A stretch of 64,000 bases of DNA from Lactifluus volemus. Taxonomy: Eukaryota > Basidiomycota > Agaricomycetes > Russulales > Russulaceae. The notes under the pieces are model-generated. The model was not told the origin of the DNA. It saw nothing but the letters and a program-made list of their open reading frames with translations, and did no database searches. The translations under genes were made by a program, and so were the position numbers. This document shows positions 54,701 through 64,000 of this stretch, in pieces (within the stretch, counting starts at the first letter, position 1; each line of letters begins with the position of its first letter). The stretch is taken from assembly GCA_022376515.1 (NCBI GenBank), contig WTXI01000015.1:310001-374000 (forward strand), written 5' to 3'.

Positions 54701-54888
54701 TGTTGGTTCCCAAGAGCCAGAGCCGGGATGTGGTTGGAGCTTGAGGACAAGATCGGACGTGCCATGGAAGCAAAGGGACGGTGAAAATAGTAGAGAGGTG
54801 GATGTCGGAAGAGTTGCTTCGGATACCAACGTAGCGATGAAGTTGAAAGGCCTTGCTGCCAACGAAGCAGACTATGGCTGATTAGCAT
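51739..54888 (-). CDS. THS1: Threonyl-tRNA synthetase, class II
   Basis: Charges tRNA-Thr. Spliced order: a TGS-like domain ([36 protein letters not shown]); the N2 editing domain with [12 protein letters not shown] (HxxxH) and [20 protein letters not shown]; motif 1 region ([20 protein letters not shown]); zinc and motif 2 zone ([33 protein letters not shown]); motif 3 ([20 protein letters not shown]); and the anticodon-binding domain ([13 protein letters not shown] ... [16 protein letters not shown]). Numerous introns of about 50-60 bp. Two in-frame starts exist. ATG 54888 gives an acid-free N-terminus [20 protein letters not shown] like a mitochondrial presequence. ATG 54765 gives [10 protein letters not shown] for a cytosolic form. 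Only 87 bp separate it from the VPS15 stop. It converges with the CstF-64 gene. Confidence 0.94.
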
Positions 54889-54975
54889 CCGACACGCTTT
54901 TTCGACCAAATTATTTTATTACAGCGCCAAAAACTCGACTTGACTCGACTTTCTCACGATGACATCTAATCTAAT

Positions 54976-57900
54976 CTAATCTGTACCATCAACACGCCAC
55001 ACCTTGATTCCCCCGGAATGATCCCCACTCAGTATCCCGCATCGAAACGGTGAATCGATGCAAGCCAATGCTGTTATTGTATCCTGGTGTGGCCGTAGTA
55101 AGTACTGCTGACTATTGCTTAGGAGTGTCATCCGTTGCGGAGGGCGGTTCTGTTGGCTACTGCTTTGCGCTGAAAGAAGCCACGTCTCAAGGTAGTTTGT
55201 TGTAGAACTACTGGAGGATGAAGTGGAGCTATTTCGGCTTTTCATCAGATCAATCAAAGTACACTGGATGAGATAAGTACCTATAACTTGGCTTCTCGTT
55301 CTCCAACTCCACACCGCTCAGAATGGTTGTTCGTTCAACCCTGCCGAGGTCCCAAAGCGTGAGCTTGCGGTCTTCGGACCCGCTTACCATGAATCCTCGG
55401 CCCCCTGTCGAGAGGCCTTCCGAATTTAGAGATGATCCTGTTGAACGATGAATGGTCGAGTGACCCCCAAACTCATGCCCTACTACAAGAGCATGGATGT
55501 CCGGAGAACTTCCATTGAATGAAGGCTCTCGAACAGGCGCTTCTGTGGACGGGCGTCGAGGCCCTTGAAGGCCTGCTCCCTGTTGCCTCAAACGGACAAG
55601 TGCAGCAATAGCAGCGGCAGCAGTTGGCTCTGTCGTACCACCAGAATGCTCTTGAGGTTCGTCCACCGCAGCTGAGGCCTTGGAAACATTCCTCGTGCCA
55701 TAAGTCTCTACCAGCCTTGTTGTTTCGATGTCCCAGACCTCGAGAAGGGTAGACGGGGAACCCTGGGAAGGAGGCCGTGCTGCCTCGACCGCTACGATGA
55801 CCCAACGCCCTCTGCCACGGCTAGGATGGACAACACACTGGTAAATACGGGAGGACCCACTCGTGGTAGCAGAGGCAGTTTTCCAGGTCTTTATCATCAG
55901 ACCAAACCGTATATCCCACAAAGTCAAGACACCTGAAGCTGTCCCAGTGATTACCCAGGTGTGTTTTCTATCCAGGCACATAGTCATGATTGGTCCGCTG
56001 TGACTGGGTTGCTCCATCGATAACAGGATTCGCATAGTACGTAAATCCAGAAGGCATATTGTCGATTGGGTAGTCGCGTACACAAGGTTGGACGCCGATT
56101 CTGGAATAGAATAAGACAAAGACAACCTGAGTGAGTCTGCGGGAGAGAGAGGCAGGATCGTACCTGAATCGTAATGAGTCATGCATGCGATGTATTCACC
56201 CGGGCGGGACATTCGATGCTCGCGGATCGTTTGGGTCTTAAGGTACCGTGGAAGGGCACCGCTTTGGTTGATGTGCACACGAACTACGTGGAGACTTCCG
56301 TCCTCGGCTGCGCTAGCAAAGCAGTGTACGCCCTCTAGCATACAAACAGCTTTGACCTTCGCGTGGTGCTGTGCGTATGAGAACCGTGGCTTGCTTGTCA
56401 CGTTGCGCTCCAACCGTGCAGTGTCCCAAACCTTTACTGTCTTGTCATCAGAGGAAGAAACAAAAAATACGTGGTCCGGTGATACTGCGAGGGCCGTAAC
56501 GGCGTCAGTGTGAGAGCTCAGCTGGGTTATGAGGGCGGCTTCAGGTCGTCGAGCGGTGCCATCTCGAGGAGTAAAGCTTTGCCGAACAGTATTACGCCGC
56601 CGCACAGGCCCTTCATGGACTCGGGGCCCGAAGTCATGCTGATACTCTCGATTGCTATCCAGATATAGGTGTTCCAGGAGGTTATTGATGCCAGCTTCGT
56701 GACCATCTGATCCACTATTCAGCAATGTATTGAATAGAGCGGAGATGCGTGATGCGCTGACCATAGGTAGATATTGGTGCCAACGATGAAGACCTGCGCC
56801 AATGGGGTCCCAAGACTGTTCCGGTAGCAGAAACCGGGGAAGTTCTTCCAGAATACTCAGGAGATCCCTCAGGCCGCATTTTCGAAGTAGCTTCTAAGTG
56901 TCCGGTCGCATTAGCTTTTGATGAACCGATTGCGGGTGCTGCTTTCTGGCCATCACCGCTTCCGACGTGGAGACGAGGCATCGCGCGGTTCAATGGTGGA
57001 TTCAGGCCAGATAGAACAGAATCGGTGGGACTTCCAGGTCTATCAGACACCTGTGGAAGGTCGTCCAAAGTGAGACCTGTCGTTAGTGAGGGAGTCGGGC
57101 CAGACAACGAGGATGGGCGGTGCGGGAGAGACGAAGGAAGTGAAATCCCGGAGCCGTTAATGGCGGTTAGCCTCCTGCGCAAGTCTTCAAACGGTGCGCC
57201 ACTATATGTATGATCGATGCTGGGTGGTCTTGATACATGAGAGGTATCAGTACGGGGCGACCGAGGGCGATCAAGAGTGTAATTGCGAGAAGTCGGAAGC
57301 GACCGCGGGATACGGGACATCAGGTCGGTTGTACGTGTTCTTAAGAACACAGTTTGCGGAACGACTCTAAGCTTTTGTAGCTCAACATGGGCTATCGTCT
57401 TCAAAATCTCAGATTCCTCGTCTGTTTTTTCGCGTAGGGCATAGCTATGGGAAATTAGACAATTTACGATGTAGCGTGACGTATGTACAGACCTTGAGAC
57501 GGCATTAGCAAGTTTCAGGATGTAATCGCGCATAGAGACGAGCTTCGCCTCTTCTGTTGATGTCATGCCGAGTTGTCGTAGTTTAGCAAGCTGGCCCTCA
57601 TCCCTACACGGAATTTAGTACACATTAACCTGTTAAGGCGGTTGCACTTGCTCATCTGTCTTGATACGAAGGGGGGTAATTGCTTTCCTGATCATGGCTA
57701 CGCTGTCTTGAGGTGATTCAACCTTTGGAGATTTTTTATAACCTCTCCAAAATTGTGTTTTATCAGCCTTCATTGCCCACTGCAATGCAGCGTCAAAAAG
57801 TTGCCTTTCCAGCTGTGAGGGCCGTTTCAGTGTGTACTATGCAATGAGTACCAGATAACAGACGGGTGGTTTCAATGCGGTCAATAGACTAAATTCGTCT

Positions 57901-60788
57901 ACGTTGCGCACATCGGATCGAAGGAAATGCCGCAGAGAAGGGTAGAGGATGCCCCAGACATCGCTCGATGGAAGATGCTTTGCTGCGGAAGCAATAAATG
58001 CTGTCGCACCTGAGACAACAGGACGTCAAACGTATCTTGCGATAACATATTAAGAAGTACCTTGTCTTATCCAAGAGTTGGGGTGGTAAAGAAATCCCAG
58101 ATTTGCGCTCATGAGCTCCCAGATCCGCATCTTCTGGAAAAGTCCCAATTCACACAGACTGGTCAGTGCGGCTAGGACGCGAGCAACCACACTCTCTTCG
58201 ACGTCTAAAGCTAGGCTCAGTCTTGATCTGAAGGTATAAAAAAAGACACTGCCGACCTGAAAGTGCTTGAATCATTAAAGGTAATATGTATTCTTCCAAG
58301 CTCCTTCCACCGACGCATGCCGCCACATCGACTATAGCGTCGAAGAAAGCATAGCGGATGAGCCAATCTCGGTCGTTCAAGTATGTGATCATATGGCTTA
58401 GAAGGATGTCGTTTGTACGCTGACGCCCTAGAAATATACACATGGAAGAGACGTCATGCAGAACTGCGCGCTTCACGACACTGGATGAGTCAACAAGCAG
58501 GGTAATAAGATGTTCTTGGATGGCATTCTGCAAGTCTGAGAGGGCTGCATCATATGGCACCTAAGCACGTCAGTGCCAGTAGCTAGGCATCCGATGATGA
58601 CTTACCTCAAATCTGGGATCGTATTCAACAGCATCTGCGGCAACCTTGAACGTTCCATGGGCTTTGAGTGCCTGACTCATCTCCAGATATCGTACTGCCG
58701 CATCCGCGAGAGGGACGATGCACTGTGCGTATAAGGAACGTACAGACACTTCAGGATCATGTACCAATGGGTGAATGTTCGGGATGATATATTCAGGGAA
58801 AATCGACGCGTTGGCGGGTGTTATGACATTCACTAGAGATAGCTTGAGAATCCTTAGTTCATGGCCACATTATCTTGCGAGAAAGTACTGACCACTTGCA
58901 AGAGCGTCCTGAGAGCGGCGGAACGAACCGCTGCAGCATCGTCACGTAGGAGGTCAACTATGTACGGTACCAACCGGTCAAGCTTCGCTTCATCGGTAAG
59001 ATGTACAGACAGGGCAAGGAAAATGTCTAAGGCCCGCAACTTGCTAGACGGTTGAGAACAATTTCGGACATTGGCGCAGACCAGGGCGAGGATGATAAGA
59101 GCAGGTCCATCTATGTACAAATTTTTAAACTCAGAGAAATGCGAAATAGATCGTAATTCACCCTCTGTTGCCCCATGGGATCTTGAGTTCTTCCTACGTA
59201 GAAGCTTCGAGTCCCTGTTTGGTATGCATAATTCCACGGGAAGAACGTCCTACAAGACAATCTTGTGTTCAAAAGGAGCTAAATGATCCCAAGGAAGACC
59301 GACCTGAAAAGGCTTTCCAGAGGTTTCCGCCGGAGCGTAGTCGACCCGAACATCAGTTATGGTATCTTCGCCAGTATCTTCAACAAGGTATGGCTCTAAG
59401 CTTTCGTAGTCGGCCCATATTTTCTCGATCTTGTGATCCGCATCTCTAGGAACCGCTGCTTCGGGCACGTTCTTGTCCACCGTGAACATTGGGGGGACCG
59501 TGGATGTTGCAGCCGAGGCGGCGGAAACCGTAGGTGTCACGATCTCCGGTGAGGTACCCAGGGTGTGAAAGGAGGTAAGAGGAGCTGTTGTGGGCAACTC
59601 ATTGATGGACGAGACATAGCCATGCAAGAAGGAGTAGAAAACCTCGGGGAAAACCACACCACGGACATTGTGCAGCACTGCCTCGAATGTGGGCCGTGCT
59701 TCGGGATTGAGAGCAATCATATCCTTGATGAGACCCTGAAGCGATGGATTTGAGTCGGGCCATAAGTAACTCCATCATCACTTGCAAGACTCACGCGGAC
59801 GCCGATATCCTCAATTAAAGTAAGAAGGCCGTCGATGTTCAGCTCTCCTTCACGATATTTGAAGAGCTGGCTGAGCGTGAACAAGGGTGCGCCTTCCCTG
59901 AAAAGCTCTGCGATTACGCATCCAGCACTAAAGATATCCATTGCTTCTGTCACCCGAACGTCCTTATTCTCCCGATCAGTATTCGCCGGTAATGACGCTC
60001 CATCCGGACGGGAACCCGAAGCGAAAAAACGCTCTGGGGCAACATAACACGAACGCCGACCGGAAGTGTCAAAGTAAAATGCAAAATCAGATGGGTCATC
60101 CAGTGGGAGGTAGGTTGGCTTGTGGGACGCGAAATCGGTAAGGTAGACCCAATTCCAAGATGTAACCAGTATATTCTGTGATTTCACATCGCCGTGAGCA
60201 ATTTTGTGAGAGCGAGAGTCTCGAAGAGCATTGAGTAATTGGAAAGCTATCCATTTCTTCTCGATGGAGTTCAGAAAAGGGCGGGTACTTGGGGGCATAT
60301 ATGAATCGGGTGCACGCGTGGAGTTCGAGGGAACGACTGACCTGATACGATCATAAAGGTTACTTGCAACCCATTGGCGAATAAGATACCCGGCCTTGTC
60401 TGAATCTATGAAGGTCTGGTAGCTGTAGACGTTGGGGATGTCGAGCAGAGCTTCTCGCTCCACTAGCCTGACCGTTAATCGAAACTGGCGTATGGCGCAT
60501 CATGCTACCCACCTTTCAGCCTCCTCTGGTACTTCCGTAAACTGGCACCCAGGTCGGGTTTGATGTATATTTTCACAACTACAAGGCCGTTCCGATGTCG
60601 GCAGCGAACGGCCTTCAAAAGGCGTGACGACCCAAGACTTTGAACCAACGGTATGAAGTGGGCCTCGGTTCCAATAAACTGGGTACGTACCTCTCCCCAT
60701 AGACAATCTCAGGACCAAGCTCGCTTATGAATGAATCCAACGTAGCGGCAGTTCGTGTAAGTGTGTACCCAGACTGGGTGTTGCCCAT
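54976..60788 (-). CDS. VPS15: VPS15, regulatory protein kinase of PI3-kinase Vps34
   Basis: Membrane-anchored scaffold of Vps34 complexes I and II (autophagy, endosome-vacuole sorting). It begins MGNTQSGYTL (Gly2 is a myristoylation signal), then DSFISELGPEIVYGE, SLGSSRLLKAVRCRHRNGLV, VVKIYIKPD (kinase Lys) and REALLDIPNVYSYQTF. The catalytic loop reads HGDVKSQNIL (HRD changed to HGD) and the metal motif DFASHKP (DFG changed to DFA), as usual in this family. FSAGCVIAELFREG and NPEARPTFEAVL close the kinase at about 59680. A HEAT-repeat middle (59237-58150, for example VPYIVDLLRDDAAAVRSAAL) and a C-terminal WD40 propeller (56480-55000: DAVTALAVSPDHVFFVSSSD, DDKTVKVWDTARLE, GGIKVWRVDGTD) follow. 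Length and domain order match the family. More than ten short introns. The RING gene ends 103 bp upstream. Confidence 0.94.
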
Positions 60789-60891
60789 GACAGAACAAAC
60801 AAGGGACCGATTCCTAAATGCGTCACTCTCTATGCTTAAGTTACAAGTCACGCCCACTACATTCCTTTCTTGGCCACTTCCGTTGGTCTCA

Positions 60892-62763
60892 TCACAAGTC
60901 AGTAAGAGGCTCGCCGTTTACAAGTCCCTCCTCCTCCTCCTCCTCCTCTTCTTCTTCAGTAATTACTCCCCCAAAACCACCACCAGACCATTGTACATCA
61001 ATTTTATCACCATCAGGATCTATGCCATCGCTATCGCTTGACACAGTGAATTGAGAATCACCTTCCGATATGAACGAGTCCTGGCTGCGAACCCGTCCAA
61101 ATAAACGCATCGGTGGCCGAGCAAGAGAACCGTCATCGCCCTCATCCCCACTGAAGGATACCATTAAAAAAAAGGAAGAGGGTTTGATTTGGTTGGCGAC
61201 TTACGACTTGACGCTGTACCGACTCTTGTCGTCCCTGCATAGAACTGTAAGGCAAACTGTCCGTAACGCATGATGTGAGACACACCCATCGCTATCGATT
61301 CTATGAGGATATATATCATTAGAACCACTGGTTATGTGCATAGCTGAGTACACGTACTCTCCACTGTCACTTAATACCTGCCGTCGGGCACCGATGGTCG
61401 GACGCCGTCGCACACTCCGAGATGTTTCTCCAACATCGATAACCCGCTCGTCTTCATCGTCATCGCCAGATTCTCCAGCGCTGTCCCTGCCTTGCCCTGT
61501 CACTGCCGTAACCTCGATGACGGGATTGTCACCATCGGACGAGAGCTCCAAAGCCCCACTAATGTCGCCGTCGGAGTCTTCACCATCATCAATAAAGCTA
61601 GCTTCATATGACCCGTCCTCGGATCCATCGCTGACAACGCGTGGCCAACCCATAATGTGCTCCATTACAGGCAAAATATTCCACATCCCATGTAGCCCTT
61701 CCCCTGATGCCTCATCATCAGATGCATCAACATCGTGAGCACCGTAATGACGACCACACTGTGAACATGAGCCACCCCAGATTTCGTGCATGCAATCAAG
61801 ACAGCGATACACCTGATCCTCTGCATCGAACATACCAAGGGCACTAGGCGAACTTCCCAAGGGAGGTGGCCCCGAACGAGAAGGCACAGGAGGGAAAAGA
61901 TTGGCCCAAGGATCGTGGGATACGGCCTCTGAGTTGACAAACTCTCCGGGACCGGCCTCGTTGGCTGACGGTAGAAAATCTCGGACAAGCCTACTCTTGA
62001 CAAGAGTAGCAACCATGTCCTTGATATTCCACGCTTCTATGGGGCGCTCACGCACCACGGCACGACATTGAGGGCACGTCTTCTTGCGAAAGACACGCCC
62101 ACCCTCGGTGTCACCGGGTTGTTGATCAACGGTGAACCAATTGATAAGACAGCTGTAGCACGAGACATGCCCGCATGGAGAGATAGCAAAAGGTTTGTGA
62201 AGCAGGTCGAGACAGATCTGGCACACAAGGGAGGATATAAAGGACGCAAGCAGTGCTTTATGGTTGCGGAGAGACTATAATAGATAATTGGATGCCATGA
62301 AGAATATATATAGACTGCTGGCGAACCTTGTTTTCGTCATGTGAAGTTGATATTACATGGTCTTGTCGGAGTGAGGCAATGGAAGCAGACGGCCGATTAC
62401 CACTACCGCAAGGTGATGGCATGTGGACTGGCTTTGAATGGACATGGGGAGATGTTGGTGGATCGTCGAACGGAGAGCCATGGGGAGAGAGAAGGGACGG
62501 ACAGTTCTCAACTGCTGAAGGGAAAGGGAGGCAGAGGGAAGGGGTGGAGTACGTTCATTTCGTGTAAGTCCCGTCGAATCGCGAGTCATGGGATGTTTCT
62601 TCTTCTTTCTCCTCCTCCTTTTTTCTCTGCTTGACTGGACTTCCCTCAGACTCGTTTTGTGTCTCTTGGCTTGTGGTGTACGCGCACCTGGAGAAGATGG
62701 ACGCTTTCCGGACAATTCACGAGTGGAACTAGCAGGACTGCGCGTCAAAGAGAGGGATTCCAT
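60892..62763 (-). CDS. RING-type E3 ubiquitin ligase, nuclear-like
   Basis: Predicted ubiquitin ligase. From ATG 62763 the first exon (MESLSLTRSPASSTRELSGK) holds Ser/Pro and Lys/Arg tracts (EKRRRRKKKK) that look like nuclear signals. After an inferred 46-bp intron (GTACTC...TTGAG) a part ending LRQDHVISTSHDENK follows, and after the next intron (ending about 62273) SLRNHKALLASFISSLVCQI. The RING is CQICLDLLHKPFAISPCGHV, SCYSCL and CPQC (C3HC4). A second Cys cluster CLDCMHEIWGGSCSQC lies about 100 residues later, and then a long Asp/Ser/Glu tail. Two further introns, one an in-frame 51-bp GTGTGT...GCAG near 61290-61240 and one with GTAAGT, lead to GDEGDDGSLARPP and the end GEPLTDL. The N-terminal splicing is the least certain part. 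The substrate is unknown; family resemblance is to RING plus Cys-rich ligases. Confidence 0.8.
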
Positions 62764-62910
62764 GTTCACAGCCGTACGGCAGTGACGCAGTCGCAGTGTC
62801 TTATTATATCAAACTTAACAGGCACGTGACCAAACCTGGATTTGGCATGGCATAAAGTATACCAACTCGTACACCGGCGGTACTACTCTCTCCTCAATTT
62901 CAGGTCTGGC
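62764..62910. promoter_or_regulatory. Divergent promoter region, RING ligase / transporter
   Basis: Only 147 bp lie between the start codons of the RING gene (minus) and the transporter gene (plus), so the two must share a promoter region. No TATA box is evident. The sequence ACGTGACC occurs at 62823-62830, which is a possible E-box-like CACGTG core, but no factor can be named. Confidence 0.4.
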
Positions 62911-64000
62911 ATGTATTCTCACTTCCCCGCTCTCGTTACTCCTAGGCCTTCCTTCTACCGCTCAAGCGCAGCGTGCCTTACCCGCGACACTCTTCACCGT
63001 CTCTCCATGGTCGGTGCCAACACTGTCGCTACCTCCGATGCCTCACGACCATTTGATGCACTGCCTGATACTTTGTCACGACCCAAAGCCACGGTAGTTC
63101 TCCCTCTACAAAAGGCGCATGACTTGCTCCCTCTTCCCGCCCTTTCATCGTCTCGGTCTCGCTTGTATTCCACCCTTGCCTTGGCGGTTCTGGAGGAATT
63201 ACGCCATTTATCCGCTCTCACATTCCGCTCTGCGTGTGCCTGGATTTCTGGTGTCTCTGATTATCGAGCATTCTGGCTTGTCTCATATTTCGTCTTGAAT
63301 CTTGCGCTCACCTTATACAATAAGGTACTTCTAGCCTCGTTTCCCTATCCTTATACCCTCACCGCTACACATGCTCTCTTCGGACTCGTTGGCGGTACCT
63401 GTCTTCGTCTACGAGCCGTCTACCAACAAAAGTCTCTTTGGGGATCAGACTACGTCCTCCTAGTTGCATTTAGCGTTCTGTACTCTATCAACATCGCCAT
63501 TAGTAACGCATCATTGGATCTCGTCACTGTACCAGTGAGTCAGCTGCCACGCTTTGTAACAATGTTCCAGCCAACAGTCACAAGTTCCATCAGATTGTTC
63601 GTGCCGCAGCACCATTTTTTACCACCATCCTTTCATGGCACTTTTACAACGCCCGTTTCAATCGGCACCAAATTTCTTCGATTACCCTTGTTATCTTTGG
63701 GGTCGGTCTAGCTACTTACGGTGACTACTACTTCACGACTTGGGGCTTCTCCCTCACGCTTGCCGGAACTTTCCTAGCCGCTCTCAAGACAATGGCAACT
63801 CATGAAATCCAGACTGCGGCGCCCGTAGCGATGCCTGATAAAGCACTGTCTAAGCTGTATCGCATTCGCATGCCATTCGGATCCATGTCCATATCCTTTT
63901 CCTTCTTGCCTCGATTTCGCCGTCATCACCTCCAATTGCACCCCCTTGACCTCCTTACTCGTCTTTCCAGACTTGCAGTCGTACAATGCATCGTCTATGC
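62911..64000 (+). CDS. Triose-phosphate-transporter-family (SLC35E-like) protein, 3' end outside window
   Basis: Member of the drug/metabolite transporter superfamily, TPT branch, probably in Golgi or ER membrane; the substrate cannot be told. From ATG 62911 a Ser-rich N-terminus of about 120 residues precedes the membrane part. That part runs FWLVSYFVLNLALTLYNKVL, PYPYTLTATHALFGLVGGTC, YVLLVAFSVLYSINIAISNA, and SLDLVTVP joined across a 50-bp intron (63535-63584) to FHQIVRAAAPFFTTILSW. Then come ISSITLVIFGVGLATYGDYY and FSLTLAGTFLAALKTMATHE. The LTLYNK and VPFHQIVRA boxes are typical of the TPT fold. After EIQT the frame stays open through a stretch (63811-63930) that is unlike the family before LQLHPLDLLTRL resumes. 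It may be a lineage-specific loop or an intron without a clear acceptor. A second in-frame ATG is at 63007. Confidence 0.88.

Noticed and set aside
54961..54982. Telomere-like or satellite repeat CTAAT-CTAAT-CTAAT
   Set aside because: Only three to four units at the VPS15 stop codon; not a TTAGGG-type array and far too short.

Overview
This window is eukaryotic nuclear DNA from a filamentous basidiomycete, most likely an Agaricomycete. The evidence is many 45-65 bp GT-AG introns, KDZ, Tad1-LINE, copia and hAT remnants of the mushroom type, and host genes with basidiomycete-like architecture. Species cannot be named from the sequence.

The window has two halves. From 1 to about 43,250 it is a graveyard of nested transposable elements with no intact host gene. 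In order: an LTR end cutting a spliced hAT transposase (1-2308); a Gypsy gag scrap and a copia solo LTR with a perfect target duplication (2345-3414); a long decayed fungal transposase-like gene (3520-8667); a complete, apparently young copia element on the minus strand (10363-15393) with an open 1459-codon polyprotein; a decayed copia broken by a foldback MITE and by a hAT element (15450-20330); two TA-flanked MITEs, one holding a tRNA-like unit; a KDZ transposase remnant split by a pogo-like MITE; a third copia remnant; Tnp2 and LINE scraps; and a nested composite (29889-34253). The composite contains a hAT element that carries fragments of at least two and probably three cellular genes. After it come an 82-bp satellite, a Tad1-type LINE ORF1, GC-rich repeats, another non-autonomous hAT and an almost perfect 135-bp inverted repeat.

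From 43,600 to the end it is compact host chromatin with nine genes: AP-1 mu adaptin (+), mitochondrial ferredoxin YAH1 (-), an F-box protein (+), a small heat-shock protein (-), the cleavage-stimulation factor CstF-64/Rna15 (+), threonyl-tRNA synthetase (-), VPS15 (-), a RING E3 ligase (-) and a triose-phosphate-transporter-family protein (+, runs off the end). These act in clathrin/PI3-kinase vesicle traffic, Fe-S biogenesis, proteostasis, mRNA 3' processing and translation. They are neighbours, not an operon-like pathway. Spacing is tight (about 87-390 bp, except 841 bp after the F-box gene), with divergent promoter pairs YAH1/F-box, sHSP/CstF-64 and RING/transporter, and a head-to-tail run RING-VPS15-ThrRS.

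The least ordinary thing here is the hAT element at 31930-34233. It has an 8-bp target duplication and carries recognisable pieces of VTI1 (SNARE), SAE2/CtIP (DNA-end resection) and probably a Ran-binding (YRB2-like) gene, with an intron still present in one piece. It sits inside the terminal repeat of another transposon. All coordinates and family calls come from reading the sequence by eye; none was checked by database search.
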